From assembly GCA_022241605.1 (NCBI GenBank), contig JAKOMQ010000010.1, positions 1 through 64,000 on the forward strand: 64,000 nucleotides of DNA. Direction: 5' to 3'. Numbering within the stretch: position 1 is the stretch's first letter; every line of letters begins with the position of its first letter. Origin of the DNA: Aquimonas sp. GTDB taxonomy: Bacteria > Pseudomonadota > Gammaproteobacteria > Xanthomonadales > Xanthomonadaceae. The notes beneath the pieces were generated by a model. The model had not been told where the DNA came from and ran no database searches. It saw nothing but the letters and a program-made list of their open reading frames with translations. A program made the translations under genes and the position numbers. Positions 18,162 to 27,003 of the stretch are shown piece by piece.

Positions 18162-19161
18162 CAGCTCCATCCGCTCGGCAACGCCCGGGATCCAGGGCGC
18201 CGTCGCCAGCGCCTGAAGCCCACGGAGCAGGCACCTGCTTGCTCGCGACGGCGGCATGGGCAGGGCACCGCGCGCTCGCGTGCGAGGTCTTTCGCCCCGA
18301 TATTCGGCCAGGATGCAAACAGGCTCACGGGCCTGCGGGTGTGGCCGGGGATGCGGCTCACCGGCTGCAGCGTCACTGGGTCAGCCTGACGCGGCAATCG
18401 GCCCGGACAAGGGTTGCGCGGTTCTCGCCGCCGCGCCTTCTGGCACTTCGACGCAGGTCGCTTCGCGCTCCGCATCATCGCCAGTTTTCTGCCGGCACTG
18501 CCATAACACGCAGGCCAGTACCCGCAGTGATCTGCCAATCCCCCACAGATCTGCGTTTCGCGAGCTGCTCCTTGGGATATCGCCGCCCCTGCCCCTGCTT
18601 CGTCAGCTAGATCGCCCCGCGAAGCTGCGCGCCTGCTCCTGCGTGGCTCCTCAAGGACGCTCTGAGGTATCGGAGCTTCCGTGCCTTACCGATGGCGCGC
18701 CCCCGAATCGAGCAGGCAAGTGCGTGATTGAGCCTGCGCGAGTCCGGACCGGCGTTCGACTTGCGAGGTCTGGAACGCTGCCGGCCGCAGTGGCTCAGAT
18801 CGTCCATAGGGCCGCGCTGTCCAGCCGCCGTGCCCGTGCTGAAGGGGCTTACAGCCGTGGGGCGGTGCCGGCGTGGATCAGGGCGAGGCAAGGCATCCTG
18901 GCAGGCACCGTGCGGATGCGCAGGGCGTTACCCGATGCGTCGAAGCGGGAGGCGCCGACGCGACAGCGCCCACGTCGCTGGGTGGCCGGCTGAGCATTGA
19001 GCGTGGCGGGCGTCGGGCGAGCTGGGCGTCGGGCGAGCTCGGCATCGGGCGAGCTGGGCATCACCGGGGCGGCCGCCCGGTGCCGATAGCCTGGATCTGG
19101 CCGGTTCCTGCGGTAGCCGATAGCATCCTCCCGCCTATCGTCCGCCACTGAGTGCCCGCGC
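18162..19161. other. Kilobase without a convincing gene
   Basis: Between the sigma-54 site and the lipoprotein gene at 19162 no frame shows family features. The open frames are Arg/Ala/Pro-rich and lack ribosome sites. The only structure I see is a 16-base tandem repeat at 19008-19062. No tRNA, rRNA or known ncRNA signature is apparent. Confidence 0.5.
19008..19062. repeat. 16-base direct tandem repeat
   Basis: GGGCGTCGGGCGAGCT occurs twice exactly, then as CGGCATCGGGCGAGCT, then as a partial GGGCATC. It ends 100 bases before the start of the DUF4349-type lipoprotein gene. Confidence 0.75.
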
Positions 19162-19953
19162 ATGTTTCGTTTCATAGGTGTATTGCTGTGCCTGATCGCG
19201 CTTTCCGGCTGCGCGGAGCAACACGCCGCGGTAGCGCCCAATGCGCCCGTGCAGGGCGTGGCCGATCCCTCCAGCCTGCTGGCCTACGAGCACACCGTCA
19301 TGATCGAGCTGTCGGCGGCCGCGCTGTCCGCCCGCATGGCCGAGGTGCGTCGCGCCTGCACGGAGGCCCTGCACGGTCGCTGCAGCCTGCTCGAGTACAG
19401 CGAATCGGGCGGCGACCAGGCCAGCGGGCGCCTGCGGATGCGGCTGGTGCCCGAGGCGGTGGAGCCGATCGTGGCCGGCGCCGCTGACGGAGCGCACGAG
19501 GCCCGGCGCAGCACCCGTGCCGAGGACCTTGCGGTGGCCGTCGCCGACAACGCCCGCCAGCGTGAACGCCTGGGCCTGCATCAGCAGCGCCTGGATGCAC
19601 TGACGGCGCGCACGGATCTGTCGGTGGCCGAACACCTGCAGCTGGCGCGCGAGCTGTCTGCGCTGGAGTCCGAGCTGATGGCCGCCGAGCGTCAGGCCGC
19701 ACAGCAGGCCCTGCGGCTGGAAACCAACCTGCTGACGCTGGAGTTTCGCGGCAGCGGGCCCAAGGGCTCGCGCTGGTCGGCGCTGGGTGAGGCGATCAGC
19801 GATTCCATGGACAACTTCGTGGATGGCCTGATCGAAGCCGTCGAGCTGGTGGCCTTTGGCCTGCCCTATCTGCTGCTGGGCTTCCCGATCGCCTTGCTGT
19901 GGTGGGCGCTGTGGAGGCTGGCAACCCGGGGGCTGCGGCGCGGGCGCGATTGA
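19162..19953 (+). CDS. DUF4349-like lipoprotein
   Basis: A 263-residue envelope protein. A lipoprotein signal peptide ends in LSGC (Cys18 region). A globular part follows, then a charged helical coiled-coil segment (about 115-185), the stretch LRLETNLLTLEFRGSG and a C-terminal membrane helix (about 225-250, LVAFGLPYLLLGFPIALLWW). This order matches the DUF4349 family, whose function is unknown. The lipobox makes ATG 19162 the likely start. It stands alone upstream of phaE. Confidence 0.7.
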   Translation: MFRFIGVLLCLIALSGCAEQHAAVAPNAPVQGVADPSSLLAYEHTVMIELSAAALSARMAEVRRACTEALHGRCSLLEYSESGGDQASGRLRMRLVPEAVEPIVAGAADGAHEARRSTRAEDLAVAVADNARQRERLGLHQQRLDALTARTDLSVAEHLQLARELSALESELMAAERQAAQQALRLETNLLTLEFRGSGPKGSRWSALGEAISDSMDNFVDGLIEAVELVAFGLPYLLLGFPIALLWWALWRLATRGLRRGRD

Positions 19954-20108
19954 TCCGATTCGGCATCGCCGGAGGGACCTGCCGCCTCAGGCTCGCCGTC
20001 TGGGCGCCCGGTTGCGCAACACCCCTGTGCTAGCATCCGCGCCGTCACCGCAGCGGCCTGAAACACGCGCTGCGACAGTGTTTTCCCGGTTCGACTCAAG
20101 AGGCGCCC

Positions 20109-21224
20109 ATGAGCCCTGCGGCAGCGGATTTTTCTTCGTTCGACCCGGCCAAGATGGCCGAGCAGGTCGCCGGTTTCTGGAGTGGGCTGATGCGTCAGGC
20201 CCAGCCGGCACCGCCGCCTTCGCCGTTTGCTGCGTTCACGCAGATGTTCGGGCAGCCGCAGGCGCAGCCGGGCTTTGACCTGTTCGGGCAGGCCCAGCAG
20301 GCATTCGCCCAGATGCAGGCGGCTTTGATGCCGATGCTGGATGGACAGCAGCTCGATGCCCAGGCCGTGGCGCAGTTCTGGCAGAAGGCGATGGGCGAGG
20401 GCGCGGCCCTGCCCGCAGGCCTGATGGCACCGTTCGCGGCCGGCATCAACCCGGGCCTTGGGGCCGAGCTTCGCGGCAGCCTGGGTGCCGCTCCGCTGGG
20501 TCTGATGCGCGAGCATCAGGAGCGCCTGCAGGCCTTTGTCCAGTCGCAGCTGGACCTGCACGCCGCCAATGAGCGTTTCAATGCGCTGCTGCAGAAGGTG
20601 CAGCGCGAGGGCATGGCCCGATTCGAGGCCAGGCTGCGCGAGCACAGCGAGCCGGGCAAGCAGATCAGCTCCAGCCGCGCCCTGTTCGACCTGTGGGTGG
20701 AGGCCGCCGAAGAGGCCTTTGCCGATGCCGCGCTGGGGCCGGAGTATCGCCAGGTCTTCGGCGAACTGGTCAACGCGCAGATGCGCCTGCGCAAATGCGG
20801 CCAGGACCTGATGGAGCAGCAGCTGAAGTCGCTGGGCCTGCCTTCGCGTCAGGAGCTGGACTCCAGCCACAAGCGTGCCTACGAGATGCAGCGCGAGCTG
20901 CGCGCGCTCAAAGCGCGCGTGGCCGAGCTTGAAGGCGGCGCTGGGCGCAGCCCGCGTGCCGAAGCCACCGCCGCGAAGCCGGCGCCCGCGCCCGCTACCG
21001 TCAAGGCGGCGACCGCGGCGAAGTCCGCGCCCAAGCGCAGGGCCAAGGTTCGCAGCACGCCGGCCGCCAAGTCCGCCAAGTCCACCAATCCCGCAAAAGC
21101 CACCGCCGCCGCGACACGCCGTGGCGCCGCCTCCAAACCCAAGGCCCGCCGCGCCGCCAAACCGCTGGCGCCGCTGTCTGCCGTTACGCCGAAGGCGCCG
21201 CAGCGCCGCGGCAAGGGGAAGTAA
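20109..21224 (+). CDS. phaE: Class III PHA synthase subunit PhaE
   Basis: The 371-residue non-catalytic subunit of class III polyhydroxyalkanoate synthase, which binds PhaC and activates it on storage granules. Residues 1-280 are helical and match the PhaE/PhaR type (SSSRALFDLWVEAAEEAF). The last ~90 residues are a low-complexity Ala/Lys/Pro/Arg tail of AAKSAPKRRAK type, like histone H1 or the PhaF phasin. This tail could bind DNA and tether granules to the nucleoid. phaC starts three bases after the stop codon. Confidence 0.9.
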   Translation: MSPAAADFSSFDPAKMAEQVAGFWSGLMRQAQPAPPPSPFAAFTQMFGQPQAQPGFDLFGQAQQAFAQMQAALMPMLDGQQLDAQAVAQFWQKAMGEGAALPAGLMAPFAAGINPGLGAELRGSLGAAPLGLMREHQERLQAFVQSQLDLHAANERFNALLQKVQREGMARFEARLREHSEPGKQISSSRALFDLWVEAAEEAFADAALGPEYRQVFGELVNAQMRLRKCGQDLMEQQLKSLGLPSRQELDSSHKRAYEMQRELRALKARVAELEGGAGRSPRAEATAAKPAPAPATVKAATAAKSAPKRRAKVRSTPAAKSAKSTNPAKATAAATRRGAASKPKARRAAKPLAPLSAVTPKAPQRRGKGK

Positions 21225-21227
21225 GCC

Positions 21228-22307
21228 ATGCAGATGCCTTCGATGTTCGGTCCGCTGGGCTTCACCCCCGCCAAGCTGATGGATGAATTGTTGACCGCGC
21301 AGCGCAAGCTGCAGGCCGGCCGCGAGGCGCTGCAGCGCGCCGCCGATGTCGACTACGGTGCCACCCGCAAGGAGCTGGTCTGGCAGGACGGCCGCGTCCG
21401 CCTGTTCCACTATCGCGGCGAGCGCGAGCCTACCGCCACGGTGCCGATCCTGATCTGCTACGCCCTGGTCAACCGCCCCTACATGGTCGACCTGCAGCAC
21501 GACCGCTCGCTGGTGCGCCAGCTGCTGGCGCGCGGCGAGGACGTCTACATCATCGACTGGGGCTACCCGGACCGCAGCCACCGCTTCGAGACGCTGGACG
21601 ACTACATCAACGGCTACCTCGACGCCTGCGTGGGCGAGGTTTGCCGCCGCCATGGCCTGGACGCGGTCACCCTGCTCGGCGTCTGCCAGGGCGGTGCGTT
21701 CTCGCTGTGCTACACAGCGCTGCATCCCGAGCGCGTGCGCAACCTGATCACCATGGTCACGCCGGTGGATTTCCACACCCCGGACAACATGCTCTCGCAC
21801 TGGACCCGCAACCTCGATATCGACCTGTTTGTCGATACGTTGGGCAACGTGCCGGCGGACCTGATGAACCTCTGCTACCTCACGCTCAAGCCTTACCGGC
21901 TGTTCCTGCAGAAGTACATCGCCTTCGTCGACCAGATGGATGACCCGGTGGAGGTGGAAAACTTCGTGCGCATGGAGCGCTGGATCTTCGACTCACCCGA
22001 TCAGGTGGGCGAGGCTTTCCGGCAGTTCATCAAGGACTTTTATCAGGGCAACAAGCTGATGCGCGGCGACCTGTTCATCGGCGAGCGCCGGGTCGAGCTC
22101 GGCAATGTCCGCTGTCCGATCCTGAACATCTTCGCCGAGCAGGATCACCTGGTGCCCCCCGCCGCCTCACGCGCATTGAAGGGCGTGGCCGGCACCCGCG
22201 ACTACACCGAACTCAGCTTCCGCGGCGGCCACATCGGCATCTACGTCTCCGGCCGCGCCCAGCGCGAGGTGCCGGGGGCGATCGAGGAGTGGCTCAAGCG
22301 CCGCTGA
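21228..22307 (+). CDS. phaC: Class III PHA synthase catalytic subunit PhaC
   Basis: A 359-residue alpha/beta-hydrolase-fold enzyme that polymerises hydroxyacyl-CoA. The lipase-like box LLGVCQGGA carries the catalytic cysteine, the aspartate is in FAEQDHLVPP and the histidine in RGGHIGIYVS. The short length, without the N-terminal domain of class I enzymes, and the adjacent phaE make it class III. Its 3' end overlaps the convergent acpH by 14 bases. Monomer-supply genes phaA and phaB are not in the window. Confidence 0.95.
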   Translation: MQMPSMFGPLGFTPAKLMDELLTAQRKLQAGREALQRAADVDYGATRKELVWQDGRVRLFHYRGEREPTATVPILICYALVNRPYMVDLQHDRSLVRQLLARGEDVYIIDWGYPDRSHRFETLDDYINGYLDACVGEVCRRHGLDAVTLLGVCQGGAFSLCYTALHPERVRNLITMVTPVDFHTPDNMLSHWTRNLDIDLFVDTLGNVPADLMNLCYLTLKPYRLFLQKYIAFVDQMDDPVEVENFVRMERWIFDSPDQVGEAFRQFIKDFYQGNKLMRGDLFIGERRVELGNVRCPILNIFAEQDHLVPPAASRALKGVAGTRDYTELSFRGGHIGIYVSGRAQREVPGAIEEWLKRR

Positions 22308-22899
22308 GGCTCCGCAGCTCGGCCCGCATTCTCGGCACCTCCGCCACCAGCTGCGGGAAGAACTCTGCAAAGGCGGCTTCGGCCTGCGCCTCGTGCTGGC
22401 GCAGGATCGGCAGGCAGTCCACCAGCGACTCGCCGCGGCGCGAGAGCCGCCGCGCGATGCGGCTCACCGCCAGGTCCACGCTGTCGCGGCGCGCATAGCT
22501 GCCCAGCCAGTCGCCGGCGGCCATCAGCGGCGCAATCGTCGCCAGCCGCGCCGGCAGGGTCGGCAGCCGCCGCAGCAGCACAGCGTAGGTGCGGCGGCTG
22601 AACTCGCGCAGCGGCAGCGCGTGGTGGCGCCCCCAGTCGCGCGCCAGCAGGTGATCGAAATACACGTCCAGCGCAATCCCCGCATAGCGCCGCCGGCCCT
22701 GCGGAAACAGGGCGCGCAGCCCGGTGGTGAGCGGATGCGCGTCGGTATAGCTGTCCACCCGACGATGCACCCGGATCTCCAGCGCCACTGCCGGCGTCCA
22801 GGCGCCGAGATCCCGCGAGCCCACGAAATCGCCTAGCAAGGCCCCGAGCAGGGCCTCGTCGCTGTGGTCGGCGAGGTAGAGGTGGGCGAGGTAGTTCAT
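22294..22899 (-). CDS. acpH: ACP phosphodiesterase (AcpH)
   Basis: A 201-residue protein of the AcpH/DUF479 family, which removes the phosphopantetheine group from acyl carrier protein. The N-terminus MNYLAHLYLADHSDEALLGA and the LLGDFV and DVYFDHLLARDW motifs are characteristic. The acidic and histidine residues likely hold a metal ion. It converges with phaC and overlaps its last codons. There is no obvious operon partner. Confidence 0.88.
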   Translation of the reverse strand: MNYLAHLYLADHSDEALLGALLGDFVGSRDLGAWTPAVALEIRVHRRVDSYTDAHPLTTGLRALFPQGRRRYAGIALDVYFDHLLARDWGRHHALPLREFSRRTYAVLLRRLPTLPARLATIAPLMAAGDWLGSYARRDSVDLAVSRIARRLSRRGESLVDCLPILRQHEAQAEAAFAEFFPQLVAEVPRMRAELRSLSGA

Positions 22900-22966
22900 G
22901 GGTGTGGACTGGCGCCAATACTGGGCCGGAGCTGGGCATAGCTTGGCGGACGCGATCCGCGGCCGG

Positions 22967-23046
22967 GCGCGTGCGAGAAAATCCAGACACCGCAGCGAGG
23001 GCGTCCAGCGGCGGCCGCAGCAGGCGGATGGTTTATTCGCAGGCTC
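22967..23046. mobile_element. MITE, copy 2, internally deleted (80 bases)
   Basis: The left 40 bases (AAAATCCAGACACCG and GCGAGGGCGTC) and the right 45 bases (AGCGGCGGCCGCAGCAGGCG and GCAGGCTC) match the 178-base element at 16565. The middle ~98 bases are missing. The right end is followed by TCA at 23047-23049, which is the stop codon of prfC. The left TIR is diverged (GCGCGTGCGAGAAAATCC) and its flank no longer reads TCA. Confidence 0.65.
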
Positions 23047-24654
23047 TCAGCCCAGCTCCACCGCCTGCGCATGCTCCCGCGTGGCGTCGAAATGCACGTC
23101 GGGCCAGCGCTCCTGGGTGAGCTGGAGGTTGACGCGGGTGGGGGCGAGGTAGACGAGGTGGCCGGCGGCGTCGATGGCGAGGTTGTTGGCGTTGCGGTCG
23201 CGGAAGTCTTCCAGCTTCTTGGGGTCGTCGCAGCGGATCCAGCGGGTGGTGGCGACGCTGACCTGCTCGAAGCTGGCGTCCACGCTGTACTCGTCCTTGA
23301 GCCGGTAGGCCACTACGTCGAACTGCAGCACGCCGACCGCGCCCAGGATCAGGTCGTTGCTCATCAGCGGCTTGAAGAACTGGGTGGCGCCTTCTTCGCT
23401 CAGCTGCGCCAGGCCCTTCTGCAGCTGCTTGAGCTTGAGCGGATCGCGCAGGCGCGCGCGGCGGAAGAGTTCGGGCGCGAAGTTGGGGATGCCGGTGAAG
23501 AACAGCGGCTCGCCTTCGGTGAAGCTGTCGCCGATCGAGATGGTGCCGTGGTTGTGTATGCCGATCACGTCACCCGGCCAGGCTTCGATCGCGATCTCGC
23601 GGTCGGAGGCCATGAAGGTCAGCGCGTTGGCAAGCTTCATGTCCTTCTTGCTGCGCACGTGGAAAGTCTTCATGCCGGCGGTGAAATGGCCGGAGCAGAT
23701 GCGCATGAAGGCCACGCGGTCGCGGTGCTGCGGGTCCATGTTGGCCTGGATCTTGAACACGAAGCCGGTCAGCGGCTCTTCGCCCGGGGCAACATCGCGA
23801 CTGCTGGTGGCGCGCGGGCGCGGCGAAGGGGCGTGTTCAACAAAGAAGTCCAGCAGCAGCTGTACGCCGAAGTTGTTGACCGCCGAGCCGAAGAACACCG
23901 GTGTCTGCTTGCCAGCGAGGTAGTCGGCCAGGTTGAAGGGCTGGGCCGCGCCCTGCACCAGTTCGAGCTGCTCGCGGGCCTCCGCCAGCAGCTCGGCGCC
24001 GACCAGCTTGGCGAGGCCCGGGTCGTCCAGGCTGGGGAAGATCGTCGAGTCCTGGCGGGTGAAGTTGCGGCCGGACTCGAATACGTGCACTTCGCCGCTG
24101 ACCAGATGCACCACGCCCTTGAGGCGCTTGCCCATGCCGATCGGCCAGGTGATCGGAGCGCAGGCGATGCCGAGCACCTGTTCGATCTCGTCGAGCAGGT
24201 CGATCGGGTCCTTGCCTTCGCGGTCGAGCTTGTTGATGAAGCTCATGATCGGCGTGTCGCGCAGGCGGCAGACCTCCATCAGCTTGATGGTGCGCTCCTC
24301 AACGCCCTTGGCGACGTCGATCACCATCAGCGCCGAGTCGACCGCGGTCAGCACGCGGTAGGTGTCTTCGCCGAAGTCGGCGTGGCCGGGCGTGTCCAGC
24401 AGGTTGACGACGTGGCCCTCGTAGGGGAACTGCATTACCGAGCTGGTGACCGAGATGCCGCGCTCCTTTTCCAGCGCCATCCAGTCCGAGGTGGCGTGGC
24501 GCGCGGCCTTGCGGCCCTTGACCGAGCCGGCCATCTGGATCGCGCCGCCGAACAGCAGCAGCTTTTCGGTGAGCGTGGTCTTGCCGGCGTCGGGATGGGA
24601 AATGATGGCGAAGGTGCGGCGGCGCAGCGCCTCTTTCGCGGCTTCGGTGATCAT
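23047..24654 (-). CDS. prfC: Peptide chain release factor 3
   Basis: A 535-residue translational GTPase that recycles RF1/RF2 from the ribosome. G1 is [11 protein letters not shown]2 includes [10 protein letters not shown]3 is [11 protein letters not shown] and G4 is [12 protein letters not shown]3-specific sequence follows ([34 protein letters not shown]). ATG 24654 begins the family sequence [13 protein letters not shown]; a TTG at 24675 is less likely. Its stop codon lies in the TCA at the edge of a MITE copy. Confidence 0.96.
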   Translation of the reverse strand: MITEAAKEALRRRTFAIISHPDAGKTTLTEKLLLFGGAIQMAGSVKGRKAARHATSDWMALEKERGISVTSSVMQFPYEGHVVNLLDTPGHADFGEDTYRVLTAVDSALMVIDVAKGVEERTIKLMEVCRLRDTPIMSFINKLDREGKDPIDLLDEIEQVLGIACAPITWPIGMGKRLKGVVHLVSGEVHVFESGRNFTRQDSTIFPSLDDPGLAKLVGAELLAEAREQLELVQGAAQPFNLADYLAGKQTPVFFGSAVNNFGVQLLLDFFVEHAPSPRPRATSSRDVAPGEEPLTGFVFKIQANMDPQHRDRVAFMRICSGHFTAGMKTFHVRSKKDMKLANALTFMASDREIAIEAWPGDVIGIHNHGTISIGDSFTEGEPLFFTGIPNFAPELFRRARLRDPLKLKQLQKGLAQLSEEGATQFFKPLMSNDLILGAVGVLQFDVVAYRLKDEYSVDASFEQVSVATTRWIRCDDPKKLEDFRDRNANNLAIDAAGHLVYLAPTRVNLQLTQERWPDVHFDATREHAQAVELG

Positions 24655-24729
24655 GGGCAGACGGCTGCAGGGCAAAGCCGGGCAGTGTAGCCCCGCCGGG
24701 CGGTGGGGGCCATGCCGCCGGGCGGCTGC

Positions 24730-24745
24730 TGGCGTGTGATTTGCA
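24730..24745 (+). promoter_or_regulatory. Sigma-54 promoter of the CheY-CheC-GGDEF operon
   Basis: TGGCGTGTGATTTGCA fits the -24/-12 consensus at GG, GC and TTGCA with exact spacing. It lies 52 bases before ATG 24798, in the spacer between the divergent prfC gene and this operon. Confidence 0.65.
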
Positions 24746-24797
24746 TCACGGGCCAGATCGGGGCGATCGCCCCCCTGTGCTTGCCCTCGGAGGACAC

Positions 24798-25169
24798 ATG
24801 CACAAGCGCTGCCTGGTGGTGGACGACAGCCGCGTGTCGCGGATGATGATTGCCGGCTTTCTGCGCGAGCTGCAGCCGGATTGGGAGGTGCTCGAGGCCG
24901 GTGACGGCCAGGCCGCCGTCGACTGCGCGGGCGAGTTCCAGCCCAGCCTGGTCACCCTGGACGTGAACATGCCGGTGATGGACGGCTTCGAGGCCGCCGA
25001 GCGCCTGCGCACGCTGCTGCCCGCCGCCACCCTGGTGCTGCTCACCGCCAACGTGCAGTCGGCCAGCAAGGCGCGTGCCGAGGCGCTGGGGGTGCACTTC
25101 CTCGGCAAGCCGATCACCGAAGCCGTGGTGCGCCAGGCGCTGGCGCTGTGGGAGGCCGACCATGGCTGA
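24798..25169 (+). CDS. CheY-like response regulator
   Basis: A 123-residue receiver domain: Asp9/Asp10 in VVDDSRVSR, phospho-acceptor Asp55 ([13 protein letters not shown]), Thr83 (LLTANVQ) and Lys104 (FLGKPI). ATG 24798 has the strong site GGAGG five bases upstream. Its stop overlaps the start of the cheC-like gene by eight bases. In this operon it is the expected partner of the phosphatase that follows. Confidence 0.92.
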   Translation: MHKRCLVVDDSRVSRMMIAGFLRELQPDWEVLEAGDGQAAVDCAGEFQPSLVTLDVNMPVMDGFEAAERLRTLLPAATLVLLTANVQSASKARAEALGVHFLGKPITEAVVRQALALWEADHG

Positions 25170-25764
25170 GCTTTCCGCACTCCAGCTCGACGCGCTCGGC
25201 GAGCTGTTCAACATCAGCGTGGGGCGTGCAGCCTCCGCGCTCAGCGACCTCACCGGTGAGGCGGTAAGCATGAGCGTGCCGCTGGTGCACCTGTTGAGCC
25301 CGCCCAAGCTGGTGGAGCTGATCGATCCGGATCGTTCGCGGCGGCTGACAAGCGTGAGCCAGGTGTTCTCGGGCAGCTTCTCGGGTCGCGCCCTGCTCAT
25401 GTTCCCGGGCGATGCCAGCCTGGAGGTGGTTCGGATGATGCTGGGCACCCAGGTGCCCCTGGAACAGCTCACCGAGATGGAGCAGGACGCGATGTGCGAG
25501 ATCGGCAACATCATCCTCAACACCTGCTTCTCGACCATCGCCGACATGCTGGGCGAGCGCTTCGACTGCGGGCTGCCGCGTTTCGAGATCGCCGCCACCG
25601 AGGAGTTGCTCGAAGCCAGCGAAAGCGGGCATGTGCTTTTCGTGCAGATCCAGCTGGGGCTGGAGCAGCGCGACATCGAGGGATTCGTCGCCTTCATCCT
25701 GCGCGGTTCGTCGCTGGCGCACCTGCGCTCCGCGCTGGGTCGTTTCCTGGGCGGCGCTGCATGA
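25162..25764 (+). CDS. cheC: CheC-type CheY-P phosphatase
   Basis: A 200-residue member of the CheC/CheX/FliY family. Two phosphatase motifs are present, Glu14-Leu-Phe-Asn17 (DALGELFNISVGRAA) and Glu113-Ile-Gly-Asn116 (DAMCEIGNIILN), each supplying the ExxN pair that removes phosphate from CheY. Two motifs point to CheC rather than CheX. It overlaps the regulator gene upstream and the GGDEF gene downstream (ATGA), so the three are translationally coupled. Confidence 0.88.
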   Translation: MAELSALQLDALGELFNISVGRAASALSDLTGEAVSMSVPLVHLLSPPKLVELIDPDRSRRLTSVSQVFSGSFSGRALLMFPGDASLEVVRMMLGTQVPLEQLTEMEQDAMCEIGNIILNTCFSTIADMLGERFDCGLPRFEIAATEELLEASESGHVLFVQIQLGLEQRDIEGFVAFILRGSSLAHLRSALGRFLGGAA

Positions 25765-26720
25765 GTCGGGACCCCGAGGGCCTGTGTGGCGCGGTGCTCG
25801 AGCGCCTAGGTAGTGGCGTGCTGGTTGTGGATGTGCAGCTCGTGGTGCGCTACCTGAACCCGTGGCTGGCCGCGGCGCTCGGGCCGCTCGCGGAAGGCCT
25901 GCAGGGGCGTTGCCTCGCCGAGGCCTTGCCCGAGCTCGCGGACGGACGTCTGCTCGGGGCGGTGCGGCAGGCACTGGATGCCAGCCTGCCCTCGGTGCTG
26001 TCGCCGGGCCTCAATCGCCGCCCTCTTCCGCTGTATGGCGAAGCTGCAGGGGGCGTCGCGCGGCCGCTTGCGCAATCGGTGCAGGTGCAGCCCTTGAGCC
26101 TATCGGGCGAGCGCTTCTGTCTGGTCACCGTGGCCGACGTCAGCGCAATGATGCGGCGCGAGGGCCTGCTGCGCGAGCAGGCCCAGCGGCTCAGCTCGCT
26201 GTCCCTGACCGATGAGCTCACCGGCATCCCCAATCGCCGCCGTTTGAACCAGTTCCTGGAGGCTGAACTGCCTCGCGCGCAGCGCGCTGCCGCCCCGCTG
26301 GCGGTGATCCTGCTCGATATCGATCACTTCAAGGCCTACAACGACACGTTGGGTCACATCGCCGGCGATGCCTGCCTGGTCGAGGTGGTGGATGCGCTGG
26401 TTGCGCAGGTGCGCCATCCGGGCGATCTGCTGGCCCGCTACGGTGGTGAGGAGTTCTGCGTGGTGCTGGGCGGGCAGGGCGCCGATCAGGCTGCCGTGGC
26501 CGCCGAGCGTCTGCGCGCCTGCGTCGAGTCGCTGCGCCTGCCCCATCCGGACAGCAGCGTGGGGCCTCACGTCACCATCAGCCTCGGCGCGGCCGTGCTG
26601 GAAGCGGGGCGACGCAGCAGCGCCACGGCGCTGCTGCTCAAGGCCGACCGCGCCTTGTTCGAGGCCAAGCAGGGCGGCCGCAACCGCTGGGTGGTTCAGG
26701 GAAAGACCGACAGCATGTGA
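25761..26720 (+). CDS. PAS-GGDEF diguanylate cyclase
   Basis: A 319-residue soluble protein. A PAS-like sensor covers about 8-135 (LGSGVLVVDVQLVVRYLNPW), followed by a short coiled coil and a GGDEF domain from about 150. The active-site loop is RYGGEEF at 226-232 and the DxxHF motif (LLDIDHFKAYND) is intact, so cyclic-di-GMP synthesis is expected. The inhibitory RxxD site normally just before the loop reads HPGD, so product feedback is probably lost. It is last in the CheY-CheC operon, coupling second-messenger synthesis to chemotaxis signalling. Confidence 0.88.
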   Translation: MSRDPEGLCGAVLERLGSGVLVVDVQLVVRYLNPWLAAALGPLAEGLQGRCLAEALPELADGRLLGAVRQALDASLPSVLSPGLNRRPLPLYGEAAGGVARPLAQSVQVQPLSLSGERFCLVTVADVSAMMRREGLLREQAQRLSSLSLTDELTGIPNRRRLNQFLEAELPRAQRAAAPLAVILLDIDHFKAYNDTLGHIAGDACLVEVVDALVAQVRHPGDLLARYGGEEFCVVLGGQGADQAAVAAERLRACVESLRLPHPDSSVGPHVTISLGAAVLEAGRRSSATALLLKADRALFEAKQGGRNRWVVQGKTDSM

Positions 26721-27003
26721 AACACCGCCCGCCTGCTGCAGCCGCCGCAGGATCGGGTAGCGGTGGCGGGCTGCGCGAACCCTGCGCTCATCTGGTCGGC
26801 CAGATTCCTGCCCATTCGCCTGCCGCGCAATGCCACGAGCGCCCGGCGACGCCCTCGCTGCGGCGTCAGGGCGCTCTCACACGCTCCGATCGTTTGCTTG
26901 CGCGCGACGCCCCGGCCTGTCGTGACAACACCGCCAGCTTGCGTTGTTGTCGGGTGGATGCAGCCACGCCAGATCGCTCGCTCGCCCCGAGGCAGGCGAT
27001 GTG

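Noticed and set aside
19866..21800. Long open frame of 644 codons on the minus strand
   Set aside because: It lies antisense to phaE and phaC, whose families are clear. The product is His/Arg/Ala-rich without any domain, as expected for a GC-rich shadow.
23071..24690. Open frame of 539 codons antisense to prfC
   Set aside because: prfC carries all GTPase motifs; the opposite frame is a composition artefact.
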